NCBI RefSeq assembly: GCF_024345835.1
Contig: NZ_JAGQBW010000013.1
Span: 28,028-92,027 of the forward strand
DNA from: Synechococcus sp. HJ21-Hayes
GTDB taxonomy: Bacteria > Cyanobacteriota > Cyanobacteriia > PCC-6307 > Cyanobiaceae
Reading direction: 5' to 3'
Length of the DNA: 64,000 nt
Of this stretch, positions 37,807-46,365 are shown one piece after another. Each line of letters opens with the position of its first letter. Position 1 is the first letter of the stretch. The notes below the pieces were generated by a model. It was not told the origin of the DNA and did not search any database. It worked only from the letters and a program-made list of their open reading frames with translations. The position numbers and the translations under genes were made by a program.

Positions 37807-37841
37807 GGGCGCATTGTGGCCGAGAAGCTGGATGGGAGTGT

Positions 37842-40800
37842 TCAGGCCGCCGGTGGTAATCCCACCACCTGGGTGTGGGCACCGCGGGCCTGGGTCACGC
37901 CGATGGTGCGGGTGGAGGCCGCGATCATGGGGCGACGGTGGCTGACCACCATGAACTGGGCCTGATCGGCCTGGCGTGCGATCAGGCCAGCCAGTCGCTC
38001 CACGTTCACGCCGTCCAGGAAGCTGTCCACTTCGTCCAGGGCATAAAAGGGCGAGGGCCGAAAACGCTGTAGGGCAAACAGAAAGCTGAGGGCTGTGAGG
38101 GATTTCTCGCCGCCGCTCATCGAGGCCAGCCGTCGAACGGCCTTGCCCTTCGGGTGGGCCACCAGGCTCAATCCGCCCTCGAGTGGGTCCTGGGGGTTCT
38201 CCAGTTGGAGGAAGCCCTCGCCATCGGAGAGGCCCGCGAAGATCTCGCGGAAGTGCCCATCCACGGCGGTGAAGGCCTCCATGAAGGCCTCCTGGCGCAG
38301 GGTGGCCACGGTCTCGATGCGTAGCAGAAGTTCCTCCCGTTCCTTGCAGAGCACGTCGAGGCGGTCCTGGAGGTCGGCCAGGCGCTGCTCCAGGTCTTCG
38401 AGTTCCTGCAGGGCCAGCATGTTCACCGGTTCCAGCGCTTCCATGCGTTGCTGCAGGCTGCGCAACTCCGCCTGCAGGGCGTCCAGCCCGTTCTCACGCA
38501 CCTCGGCGGGAACCTCTGGCAGGGGATCGGGCAGCTCCTTCTCCAGCTGGTCCAGCCGCAGGGTGGCGCTGCGTTGCTGCTCGCCAAGGGACAGCAGTTC
38601 CTCCCCCAGCCGCTGCAGTTCCCATTCCTTCTGTTGCAACGTCTGCCGCTGATTGGAGAGCTGGGTCTCCGCCTCATCGCGGGCGCGGCGCCGCTCGCCA
38701 AAGCGGGCCTGGAGTTCCTGCTGCTGCACCTCCAGGGCGGCCCGTTGCTGCTGGTCGGCCTGCTGCTGTTCCTTCCATTGGCTGCGTTCGGCCACCAGGG
38801 CATTCACAGCCTGGGCCAGACGCTGCTCATCGGCGCCCAGGGCCTGCAATTGGCTGGCCACCCGCTCGGCGGCCAGGCCCCGTTCCCGCCGCGCCGCCAG
38901 CAGGTCGTCCCGCAGACGCCGGGCCTCGGTGAGCTGCTGATCGGCACTCTCGAGTTCCTGTTGCAGTCCCTGCCAGCGCTCGCTGTCGCCGGAGGCCTGG
39001 GCTGTGGCTTCGGCGGATTCGAGCGCGCTGAGCTGCTGCTGCAACGGGGCCAGCTCCGTGGCCAGCACCATCAGCCGCTCCTGGGCGGCCTGGAGCTCAG
39101 CTTCGATCTGCCCAATGCGCTGGCTGAGCTGTTCGCGGCGCTGGAGCAGGGGGCCATGGGAGCGCTGGGCGGCTTTGCGCTCCGCCTCGAGGGCGGCGCG
39201 CCGCTGTTCCTGGCGGCTCAGCAGGGGCCTGAGCTCCTCCAACTGGCGCCCCAGCTCCGCCTCTTTGCGGCGGCTGGCCACCAGGGTTTCGCCCAGGTCC
39301 AACAGGCGGCGGCGCAGGGGCTCGGCCTCGTCGTTGTCGCTGGCGGTGCCGAAGCTCAGCTGGTTGCCCCGCTGCTGGAAACTGCCGCCGGTCATGGCGC
39401 CGCTCTTCTCCAGCAATTCCCCGTCGAGGGTCACGGCCCGGCAGCGGCCCAGTTCCCGCCGGGCGCTGGCCAGATCCCGGAACACCAGGGTGTCGCCGAA
39501 CACGTAGCGGAACACCTCGCCGTACACCGCTTCAAACCGCACCAGCTCCACGGCGCGTCCCACCAGCCCATCGCCGCCACCACTGCGGCCCGCCGCCGCT
39601 CCCCGCTCGAAGGCCGCGCCTGCACCCGCACCGCCGCTGCCCCGGATCTTGTTGAGCGGCAGGAAGGTGAGGCGCCCGGCCCGGCGACTCTTGAGCAGGT
39701 CGATGGCGCGGGCGGCGATGCGGTCGTCGTCCACCACCACCTGGCCCAGGCGCGCCCCGGCGGCCACCTCCAGCGCCAGGCGGTGGGCATCCTCCACCTC
39801 ACCCAGCTGGGCCACGGGGCCGTGGATGCCCTCCAGCCCCGCCTCCAGCAGCAGCCGCAGGGCACCGGTGCCGCGGCTTTCCTGCAGGGTCTCGCGCCGG
39901 GATTCGAGCCGGGCGATCTCCCGTTCCAGGCTCGACTGCTCCTGCTCCAATCGCTGGCGGGTGCGCTGCTGCAGTGCCAGCGCCTCCACCAGCTCCTGGG
40001 CCTTGGCCTGCTCGGCCTGGAGGGCGTTCAGCAGCAGTTGCCACTCCTCCTCTAGCTGGCCGAGGGCGCTGGCCACCCCCTGGCTGTTGGCGGCGTCCTC
40101 CTCCAGTTGCTGGCGCAGTTCCGCCAGGCGTTCCTGCTCCTGGCGCCGCCGCTCACTCAGCTGCTGTTGCTCCGCCAATCGCGGGGACACCTGACCCTGC
40201 AGCTCCTGGCGCTGGCGGCTGCGCTGTTTCTGCTCCTCGAGCCAGTTGCCGCTGCGGCCGGCCACCTCGCCCAGCCGCCGGCGCGAGAGTTCCACGGCGG
40301 CCTCGGCGGCGCGGCACTCCCCTTCGGCCTGCTCGAGGCTGGAGCGGTCGTCCGCGGCGGCCAGTTCCCCTTGCTGTTGGCGCAAGTTGCCCTGCTGGCG
40401 CGCCAGCTCGTGGCGTTGGCGTTGCAGCTCTTCGGCACTCAGCTGGTGCTTCTCGGCCTGCCGTGCCAGTTCGCGGCCCCTTGCCTCCAGGCCTGCCAGT
40501 TCCGATTGCACGGCCAGCAGGCTGTCTTCACCGAGGGCCTTCACTTCGGCCTGCAGCAGTTCGAGGGCCTGGGCGGCCTGCTCCAGGGCGGCGCGGCCCT
40601 CGCTCACCGCCGTGCGATCGGCGTCCTGTTGTTTGGCGAGGGCCTCCTGGCGGCTCTTGAGGCTGTGGACGTCTGCCTGGGTCTGCTCGAAGCCCAGCAC
40701 CTTCTCCTGTAGGCGGCCCAGGTGGTGGCGCTCCTTAAGGCCCTGATAGGTGCGGGCCTTGGCGCAGTCGCGCTCCAGTTTCTGGCGCGAGATCAGCAGC

Positions 40801-41453
40801 TCCTGCTGCACGATGGCGCAGCGCTCTTCGCGTTCCTGCACCTCCTTAAGCTTGCTGCGGGTCTGTTCGATGCGGGAATCGAACAGGGCCACCCCGGCCA
40901 GTTCATCGATCAGGCCCCGCCGGTCGCGGGCACTCATCGACACGATGCGGGTCACGTCGCCCTGCATCACCACGTTGCTGCCCTCGGGATCCACCCGCAG
41001 GCGCCGCAGCTGGGTCTGCAGCTGTTGGAGGTTGCAGGGCACACCTTCCGCGCTGTAGCTGCTGCTGTAGGTGCCGCCTGGGGCCACCCGCAGCTTGCGG
41101 GTCACGCTCCATTCCTTCTGGCCCGGCTGAATCCAGGGGCCCTCCGCCGGCGCCTCCAGCCCGGCTTCGGCCTCATCGGGCTGCCAGTCGCTGAGGTCGA
41201 AGCGCACAGTTACCACGGTTTCGGCGGCCTTGCCATCCCGCAGCACGGCACTGTTCACGAGGTCGGGCAGGCGCTCGGCCCGCATGCCGCGGCTGTTGGC
41301 CAGGCCCAGGCAGAAGAGCACCCCATCGAGGATGTTGCTCTTGCCCGATCCGTTGGGCCCCGTCACCACCGTGAAGCCCGGTTCGAGGGGGATGGTCATC
41401 GACCCCCCGAACGACTTGAAATGCGTGAGCGCTACCTGATTGATGTGAACCAA
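37842..41453 (-). CDS. smc: Chromosome segregation protein SMC
   Basis: 1203 residues starting at TTG 41453. The N-terminal head has VVTGPNGSGKSNILD (Walker A) in the standard place. Two long coiled coils (rich in Q, E, L, R, about 170-500 and 690-1000) flank the hinge (ALEVAAGARLGQVVVDDD to LEKSGAMTGGSF). The C-terminal head has SMSGGEKSLTALSFLFALQ and FYALDEVDSFLDGVN. It compacts and separates replicated chromosomes. ScpA/ScpB are not here. Confidence 0.97.
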   Translation of the reverse strand: MVHINQVALTHFKSFGGSMTIPLEPGFTVVTGPNGSGKSNILDGVLFCLGLANSRGMRAERLPDLVNSAVLRDGKAAETVVTVRFDLSDWQPDEAEAGLEAPAEGPWIQPGQKEWSVTRKLRVAPGGTYSSSYSAEGVPCNLQQLQTQLRRLRVDPEGSNVVMQGDVTRIVSMSARDRRGLIDELAGVALFDSRIEQTRSKLKEVQEREERCAIVQQELLISRQKLERDCAKARTYQGLKERHHLGRLQEKVLGFEQTQADVHSLKSRQEALAKQQDADRTAVSEGRAALEQAAQALELLQAEVKALGEDSLLAVQSELAGLEARGRELARQAEKHQLSAEELQRQRHELARQQGNLRQQQGELAAADDRSSLEQAEGECRAAEAAVELSRRRLGEVAGRSGNWLEEQKQRSRQRQELQGQVSPRLAEQQQLSERRRQEQERLAELRQQLEEDAANSQGVASALGQLEEEWQLLLNALQAEQAKAQELVEALALQQRTRQRLEQEQSSLEREIARLESRRETLQESRGTGALRLLLEAGLEGIHGPVAQLGEVEDAHRLALEVAAGARLGQVVVDDDRIAARAIDLLKSRRAGRLTFLPLNKIRGSGGAGAGAAFERGAAAGRSGGGDGLVGRAVELVRFEAVYGEVFRYVFGDTLVFRDLASARRELGRCRAVTLDGELLEKSGAMTGGSFQQRGNQLSFGTASDNDEAEPLRRRLLDLGETLVASRRKEAELGRQLEELRPLLSRQEQRRAALEAERKAAQRSHGPLLQRREQLSQRIGQIEAELQAAQERLMVLATELAPLQQQLSALESAEATAQASGDSERWQGLQQELESADQQLTEARRLRDDLLAARRERGLAAERVASQLQALGADEQRLAQAVNALVAERSQWKEQQQADQQQRAALEVQQQELQARFGERRRARDEAETQLSNQRQTLQQKEWELQRLGEELLSLGEQQRSATLRLDQLEKELPDPLPEVPAEVRENGLDALQAELRSLQQRMEALEPVNMLALQELEDLEQRLADLQDRLDVLCKEREELLLRIETVATLRQEAFMEAFTAVDGHFREIFAGLSDGEGFLQLENPQDPLEGGLSLVAHPKGKAVRRLASMSGGEKSLTALSFLFALQRFRPSPFYALDEVDSFLDGVNVERLAGLIARQADQAQFMVVSHRRPMIAASTRTIGVTQARGAHTQVVGLPPAA

Positions 41454-41478
41454 CAGGCCCGAGCGCCGAGCACCCAGA

Positions 41479-41484
41479 AAGCTA
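41479..41484 (-). promoter_or_regulatory. Weak candidate -10 element for smc
   Basis: TAGCTT on the minus strand, 25 bases before the smc TTG; a poor match to consensus. Confidence 0.2.
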
Positions 41485-41554
41485 GCCCAAGCACTGACGA
41501 TTTCAAGCCGCCGTCCCTACGGTGAGGACAGTCCCGCGTCAACGCCGTCGCACC

Positions 41555-42055
41555 ATGGACTTAGACACCCCAGCCAACGGCTACGACTCTCCAGTCGGCA
41601 CGGCCGTCTCCACTCCGCCCGAAGCCGGACGCGACAGCGGTGACGCAGCTCCGCGTCCCGCGGCACCGGCCCTGTTCCGCGAGCGTTTTGAAGCGCTGCT
41701 GCCGATCATCCAGAGGGAATGGCCGGAGGTGGCGCGCCACACGCTGGAAGCCACCCGCGGCAGTCTGGATCTGGTGGTGGATGTGATCGCTCGCCAGACT
41801 GGTCGCACCAGCGAGGGCGTCAAGGCCCAGCTGATGGACCTGGTGCATGTCACCACGGACCAGGCCCACCACCTCGCCGATTCGCTCAAGCCCTTGGAAG
41901 ATCAGCTCGAGCATCTGCTCGATGAGTTGAACACCAGCCTGCGGCCCCGGATCGAGAAGCCTGTGCGGGAGCGTCCGCTCATGGCCCTGGGGATCGCCGC
42001 CGGGGTGGGTCTGCTCACCGGCCTGCTGCTGGCATCCGGCCGCCGATCCGCATGA
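41555..42055 (+). CDS. DUF883/YqjD-like membrane-associated protein
   Basis: 166 residues. A disordered N-terminus (~1-45) precedes a helical middle rich in hydrophobic and charged residues (QAHHLADSLKPLEDQLEHLLDEL) and the C-terminal helix RPLMALGIAAGVGLLTGLLLASG, the standard YqjD/ElaB anchor. YqjD-type proteins bind ribosomes at the membrane in E. coli. It is translationally coupled (ATGA) to the next gene, like yqjD-yqjE. Confidence 0.82.
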   Translation: MDLDTPANGYDSPVGTAVSTPPEAGRDSGDAAPRPAAPALFRERFEALLPIIQREWPEVARHTLEATRGSLDLVVDVIARQTGRTSEGVKAQLMDLVHVTTDQAHHLADSLKPLEDQLEHLLDELNTSLRPRIEKPVRERPLMALGIAAGVGLLTGLLLASGRRSA

Positions 42056-42480
42056 CCACGAGCAACGGCAATGGGGCTGGTGGGGATCGGCCCAGCGGCG
42101 AGCGCCGTTCCCGCGGGCTGCCTCTGCAGGCCGCCTCCAGGGTCACCGGACTGGTGACCTCGGTGATGGATCTGCACGTGCGCATTGCCCTGCAGGAGGC
42201 CGACCGCGAAAAGCGCCGTTTGATCAGCGGTGCCGTGCTGCTGATGGGGGGGCTGGCCACGTTGTTGCTGGCCTTGATCGCCGCGGAACTGGCGCTGGTG
42301 CTCTGGCTTCATCTGGGGCTGGGCTGGGGCTGGATTCAGGCGGTGTTGGTGCTGGCGGGCCTGAATCTGCTGCTCACCGGCCTGTTCCTGCGGGTAGGGG
42401 GCCAAATGACCAAGGGCCCCTATCTGCCCGAAACCATGGCCGGCATCACCAAGACCACCCGGGCCCTGGTGGGGCGCTAG
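42052..42480 (+). CDS. Phage holin/YqjE-like (DUF1469) membrane protein
   Basis: 142 residues. Two central helices (LISGAVLLMGGLATLLLALIAA and WIQAVLVLAGLNLLLTGLFL) follow a helix with LVTSVMDLHVRIALQEADRE, the DUF1469 pattern. It overlaps the previous gene by four bases. The end overlaps the convergent RNA methyltransferase gene by four. Confidence 0.82.
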   Translation: MTTSNGNGAGGDRPSGERRSRGLPLQAASRVTGLVTSVMDLHVRIALQEADREKRRLISGAVLLMGGLATLLLALIAAELALVLWLHLGLGWGWIQAVLVLAGLNLLLTGLFLRVGGQMTKGPYLPETMAGITKTTRALVGR

Positions 42481-43670
42481 CGGATTTCGTACTGGAGCCA
42501 GCGGCAGTCGATGCCGCCATTGCTCACGGGCAGTTTGCGGCTGGCTTTCATCCGCAGGGCTCCCGTGAGTTCGGGGTTGCCGCTGAGTAGCCACAGGGTC
42601 CAACCGCCGCAGCGCTGCTTGAGCATCTGGCCCAGGTCGCTGTAGAGCTGTTCCAGGGCCTCGCCCGCCCCGATCCGCTCGCCGTAGGGCGGGTTGCACA
42701 CCAGGATCCCCGGGGTAGAAGGGGGCACGAAGTCGCGGCAGTCGCCGCGCTGCAGCTGCAGCCAGGGGGCCACCCCGGCGTCCTCCGCATTGTCCTGCGC
42801 CTGCTCCAGCACCTCCGGATCCGCCTCGTTGCCCACGATCGGGGCCAGGGGGATGTTTTCTGGCAGCGCTGTGCGGGCCAGGTCTTGGGCGGTTGCCACT
42901 TCCTGGCGCCACAGGCCGGCATCGAAATCCGGCCAGCGTTCCAGGGCAAAGCCTCGCCCCAGGCCAGGAGCGCGCCCCAGCACCTGGCAGGCCGCCTCGA
43001 TCAGCAGCGTGCCGGAGCCGCACAGGGGATCGGCCAGGGGCACGCTGCCGTTCCAGCCGGTGAGGGCGATCAGGCCAGCGGCGAGGTTTTCCTTCAGCGG
43101 CGCTAGGCCCATGCGGGCCCGGTAGCCCCGGCGATGCAGGCTCTCGCCACTGCCATCCAGGCTCAGGATCGCCTCCGGGATCTGGCCAGGACGGCCAGGA
43201 CTCAGGTGCAGGTGCAGGGCCAGGTCGGGGTTGTCGAGATTCACCGAGGAGCGCGCGCCCCAGGCCTGGCGCTGGCCATCCACCAGGGCGTTCTTCACCT
43301 GCAGGGCGCTGTAGTGGCTGTGGTTCAGCCCGGGGATGCTGCCGCTGGCATCCACGCGGAAGCTGGCCTCGGGAGGGAGCCAGAAGCCCCAGTCGGCCGC
43401 TTCCTGCACGCCCCAGTAAAGGTCGTCGCGTCCGCGGCAGGGGAAGGCCGCCAGCTGGCGCAGCAGTCGGAAGGGCAAGCGGGCCTGCAGGTGCAGGCGG
43501 TAGTACGTGGCTAGATCCGTCTGACAGCGCACCGCCCGCCGCAGGGGCCTCACCCCGGTGGCCCCCAGGGCCGCCAGCTCAGCCGCGGCCGCCTCCTCCA
43601 GCCCCGGTGGCACCACGGCCAGGCAGGGGAATGCCGCTGTGCGGGATGGCGTCCAGTTGCGTTCGGTCAT
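42477..43670 (-). CDS. RlmL-like 23S rRNA (guanine-N2) methyltransferase
   Basis: 397 residues. THUMP domain at the N-terminus (ELAALGATGVRPLRRAVRCQ) and a methyltransferase domain with GSVPLADPLCGSGTLLIEA and the catalytic NPPY motif in GILVCNPPYGERIG, which marks N2-guanine or N6-adenine methylation. It corresponds to the RlmL/YcbY N-terminal methyltransferase part. I start at ATG 43670 (MTERNWTPS). Confidence 0.9.
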   Translation of the reverse strand: MTERNWTPSRTAAFPCLAVVPPGLEEAAAAELAALGATGVRPLRRAVRCQTDLATYYRLHLQARLPFRLLRQLAAFPCRGRDDLYWGVQEAADWGFWLPPEASFRVDASGSIPGLNHSHYSALQVKNALVDGQRQAWGARSSVNLDNPDLALHLHLSPGRPGQIPEAILSLDGSGESLHRRGYRARMGLAPLKENLAAGLIALTGWNGSVPLADPLCGSGTLLIEAACQVLGRAPGLGRGFALERWPDFDAGLWRQEVATAQDLARTALPENIPLAPIVGNEADPEVLEQAQDNAEDAGVAPWLQLQRGDCRDFVPPSTPGILVCNPPYGERIGAGEALEQLYSDLGQMLKQRCGGWTLWLLSGNPELTGALRMKASRKLPVSNGGIDCRWLQYEIR

Positions 43671-43707
43671 GCCCACCCCACCTGCTGCCTGGTCCTGCTG
43701 CCACAAT

Positions 43708-43783
43708 GAAGGAGTCCGGTTTCGGCCGGACTAGGTGGCTCACACCAATGTTTCGGACAGCGGTTCGATTCCGCTCAGCTCCA
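43708..43783 (+). ncRNA. ssrA: Two-piece tmRNA: acceptor (3') piece
   Basis: A T-arm (AGCGG-TTCGATT-CCGCT, 43759-43775) and a 3' acceptor strand CAGCTCC with discriminator A (43776-43783). The acceptor strand pairs with GGGGCTG at 43818 of the downstream piece. A hairpin AGTCCGG-tttcgg-CCGGACT opens the piece. This gene order, 3' part first, is the circular permutation seen in alpha-cyanobacterial tmRNA. The exact 5' end is not fixed. Confidence 0.85.
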
Positions 43784-43817
43784 TTCCCCCGCTCTCGGCA
43801 CTGCCGGGGCTTTTGCC
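43784..43817 (+). other. tmRNA intervening sequence
   Basis: 34 bases between the two mature pieces, with a C-run paired to a G-run (CCCCG...CGGGG) that would fold into a hairpin; expected to be removed during processing. Confidence 0.7.
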
Positions 43818-44060
43818 GGGGCTGCAATGGTTTCGACGGGGCATCAGGAGGGTGACTGAAGCCTGCTCGGTAAGAGCAAACACGTAACAGCGAACAACAT
43901 CGTTCGTTTCTCCCGTCAGACCGCCCCTGTGGCCGCCTGACCCTAGTTAGGGAGATGGGGTAGATCAGCCTTATCACCCAAATGATCCGTGGGGGCTGGA
44001 AGGCCCCTTTCTAGTGTCTAGGGACTGGGATCTCGGTTCCTCTCCGAGTCGCTGACCTCC
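43818..44060 (+). ncRNA. ssrA: Two-piece tmRNA: coding (5') piece
   Basis: Begins GGGGCTGCAATGGTTTCGAC, the standard tmRNA 5' end. The resume codon is GCG at 43890, and the tag reads ANNIVRFSRQTAPVAA with a TGA at 43938-43940. The hydrophobic Ala-Ala end suits ClpXP. Downstream stems include GGGGC/GCCCC near 43992-44007 and CTCGG-ttcctct-CCGAG at 44032-44048. The 3' end is approximate. Confidence 0.9.
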
Positions 44061-44183
44061 CGTCACAACGCCGCAGCCATCTCCAGGCAGCGCGCCTGAT
44101 CCAAGCGGCGCGGTCGAGTTCGAGGTGTTCAGGTTCTTCGTCGTAGTGGCAGTAGCTCTTTGCTGTGGACACCGGATGTCCTG

Positions 44184-44312
44184 TCAATGCAGCAGCAGGC
44201 GGGCCAGATCACGGGTCGCCAGCCAGCCGTCTGGGCCGGTGATCAGTAGGTCAACATCGGCATCGGGGCGTGTCTCCATTGGCTGCTGCAGCTGGGGCTG
44301 CTGATCCCTCAT
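44184..44312 (-). CDS. Possible small protein of 42 residues
   Basis: Opens MRDQQPQLQQPMETRPDAD and ends LITGPDGWLATRDLARLLLH. The C-terminal half looks protein-like. There is no strong ribosome site; a second ATG at residue 12 is possible. Low confidence. Confidence 0.3.
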   Translation of the reverse strand: MRDQQPQLQQPMETRPDADVDLLITGPDGWLATRDLARLLLH

Positions 44313-44406
44313 CAGGTGGGTGTCCCTTCGGGTGCGATAGCCCAACTGGCGGAACAACCCCCTCCCCTTCCGCCAATCTGAATCCCCTCTGCGCTGGCCC
44401 CAGCCC

Positions 44407-44604
44407 ATGACGATGAATCGGGAGACGCTGGACAAGCTTGGCCGCTTTATGCTGCGTGGCCTGCGTATCGGCGCCAGCACGGTGTCGATCGTGGAACTGC
44501 TGCGCAATGACTGGACGGGGGGCATCAGTGCCGGGGTGGCCTGGCTGGTGTTTGTGCAGGTGGAACGGCGGCTGCCGCTTCGGCCCCAGGCGCCCGAGGA
44601 CTGA
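44407..44604 (+). CDS. Small hypothetical protein, likely membrane-associated
   Basis: 65 residues with two moderately hydrophobic helices (FMLRGLRIGASTVSIVELL, ISAGVAWLVFVQVER). No family recognised. It overlaps the convergent PPC-domain gene by 80 bases, an unusually long antisense overlap. Confidence 0.55.
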   Translation: MTMNRETLDKLGRFMLRGLRIGASTVSIVELLRNDWTGGISAGVAWLVFVQVERRLPLRPQAPED

Positions 44605-44935
44605 TCTGCAGCTCGGCGTAGCCGGTGGCGGGATCCAGGCCCCGGTGAAACTCCCACTCCGGCAGCAGCCCCAGCACCACCGCTCCGGTGCTGTCAGCAA
44701 CAGCGATGTGCAGGTGGGCGTCGTTGGCCGAGGGCGTGCCGGTGAGGCTGAGGATCTCCAGGTTGCCCCTGATCGTGGTGCTCTCCTGCTGGCCTGCTAT
44801 CCGCAGCTCGGCCACCGACAATCTGCCCATGCCGATGAGCACGCAGCCGGCCGATTCGCCTTGCTTGCCGATCCAGGCCTTCAGCGCCAAGCGCAGGTCG
44901 TCGCCCGGTTTCAACCGCCATGGCACCACCTTCAT
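44525..44935 (-). CDS. PPC (DUF296) domain protein
   Basis: 136 residues. The PCC/PPC fold with LRLALKAWIGKQGESAGCVL, the LIGMGRLSVAELRIAG stretch, and DAHLHIAVADSTGAVVLGLL is clear. Plant members are AT-hook proteins, but single-domain bacterial ones are trimers of unknown role. The C-terminal ~30 residues are Ala/Pro-rich and overlap the neighbouring gene. The ATG overlaps the acetyltransferase stop (ATGA), so translation is coupled. Confidence 0.85.
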   Translation of the reverse strand: MKVVPWRLKPGDDLRLALKAWIGKQGESAGCVLIGMGRLSVAELRIAGQQESTTIRGNLEILSLTGTPSANDAHLHIAVADSTGAVVLGLLPEWEFHRGLDPATGYAELQISPRAPGAEAAAAVPPAQTPARPPRH

Positions 44936-45465
44936 GGCAGCGGCTCCTCCAGTAGCGACTGCACCATCACCAGGGCATCCACATAGCCCAACTGCTTGTG
45001 GAGGAACGCTCCGGGCAGGGTGCCGATGATCTGAAAGCCGTTCCGCTGCCAGCAGTGGATGCCGGCGGTGTTCGTGCTCACCACCAGGTTGAACTGCATC
45101 ATCCGAAAACCCAGCCGCCGGGCGGTCTTCAGCGAGTGCTGGCAGAGGCGGCTGCCGATGCCCTGGCCGCGTATGTGCTCGGCCACCACATAGCCGGCAT
45201 TGGCCACGTGGGCACCCAGGCAGAGGGAATTGGGCTTCACGTAATAGGTGCCCACCAAGAGCCCGGCCCCATCAGTGGCCACCATCACGGCCTGGGGCTG
45301 CTCCACCCACAGCAGTTGGGCTTCGGCCTCGCAGATCGCGGGATCGTGGGGGAAGGTTTCGCCGGCGCGGAACACCGGCTCCAGGAGTTGCCACACCGCC
45401 GGCCAGTCGTCCGCCTCATAGGGGCGTATCTGCAGTGGGGGTGCCACCAAGACCACAGACAGCAA
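44932..45465 (-). CDS. GNAT family N-acetyltransferase
   Basis: 177 residues. The acetyl-CoA loop AEHIRGQGIGSRLCQHSL (R/Q-x-x-G-x-G/A) and the following GFRMMQFNLVVSTNTAGIHC are standard GNAT features. Substrate unknown. Coupled to the PPC-domain gene. Confidence 0.9.
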   Translation of the reverse strand: MLSVVLVAPPLQIRPYEADDWPAVWQLLEPVFRAGETFPHDPAICEAEAQLLWVEQPQAVMVATDGAGLLVGTYYVKPNSLCLGAHVANAGYVVAEHIRGQGIGSRLCQHSLKTARRLGFRMMQFNLVVSTNTAGIHCWQRNGFQIIGTLPGAFLHKQLGYVDALVMVQSLLEEPLP

Positions 45466-45736
45466 CGCTCAGAGCGGTGATCTTCTCGCGCTCGGTTGCT
45501 GCCACCACGACTGGTGCTGGGATGGCGTCAACCTGGGTATAGGCCGGATGTCAACCGAGCCAGAGCTCAGGAAGCCCGCCAAGATCCAGAGCTCAGGAAG
45601 CCCGCCAAGATGCCGATGTGTCGCTGCAGCGGCAGCAGGCTGTTCAGTGAATCAACGGTCTGGATAAGTCCGGCCACCCACCTCACCCCGGACCGGGCTG
45701 TAACCCGAGCGTAAGAAGGTTCCCTCTGGGCTTCTG
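45466..45736. other. 271-bp non-coding gap with tandem repeat
   Basis: Between the acetyltransferase and thioredoxin-like genes. It holds a 26-bp tandem duplication (45560-45611) and no convincing gene, hairpin terminator or RNA. Confidence 0.6.
45560..45611. repeat. Perfect 26-bp tandem duplication
   Basis: Two identical adjacent copies (45560-45585 and 45586-45611), each beginning CCAGAGCTCAGGAAGCCCGC. The exact identity suggests a recent slippage event in non-coding DNA. Confidence 0.9.
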
Positions 45737-46201
45737 TTATTTCAACGCTGGTGAAACCGTTGCGCTGTTGCTGCTGAATCCACTCCACACCCTCAGTTCT
45801 TCCAGGCTCAGCACCCCTTCGCGTCGTTCGCCGTTGAGATCCCAAGTGGGAAAGGAGCGGATCTTGGCGGCCTGGCAGCGCTGCCGGCCGTTGTCGTCCT
45901 TGTCGCACTCGATGTAGGGCAGGCGCCGGCCGGCCTCGGTGCCAAACAGGTTCTTCTGGCTGAAGCAGTGGGGGCACCACCAGGCCCCGTACACCACGGC
46001 GCCCTGGCGACGCAGATGCTCCACCAAGGCCATCTGCTCAGGCGTGGATGGACTTACGGCTTCGCCCACGGCGCTGGCATCCGAACCAGCGGCCTGGAGT
46101 GGATCGCTGGTGCCACTGAGGCCTCCCACCAGCAGGGCGGTGATGCAGGTCAGGCCCAGGTTGCGCCAGAGGCGCTGGCGACCGACTGAAGGAGCGGGCA
46201 T
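45737..46201 (-). CDS. Thioredoxin-like protein with WCPHC motif
   Basis: About 154 residues. An N-terminal signal or membrane anchor (LGLTCITALLVGGLSG) precedes a thioredoxin fold with the active site AWWCPHCFSQK and a cis-Pro segment RSFPTWDLNG. It resembles the thioredoxin domain fused to VKOR in cyanobacteria, here free of the VKOR part, so it may be a lumenal or periplasmic disulphide partner. Start ATG 46201. Confidence 0.87.
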   Translation of the reverse strand: MPAPSVGRQRLWRNLGLTCITALLVGGLSGTSDPLQAAGSDASAVGEAVSPSTPEQMALVEHLRRQGAVVYGAWWCPHCFSQKNLFGTEAGRRLPYIECDKDDNGRQRCQAAKIRSFPTWDLNGERREGVLSLEELRVWSGFSSNSATVSPALK

Positions 46202-46365
46202 CGGCGCGATCAAGGCGTTGGAACTGACGTTACGGCCTCTGTTTCAGCTTGCATCGCCGTTGAATCCGGCTTGGCGTTCGGCCTTCCGCCCCCCACCGCT
46301 TGCTCTGGCAGCGGTGTTCAGCTGGGACACTGGGAGGGCCGTTGACCACCGAGACAGCAGCTGCC

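Noticed and set aside
46202..46365. A small photosystem gene in the gap before dnaJ
   Set aside because: Both strands read in all frames gave no match to the short photosystem or cytochrome b6f subunits I know.
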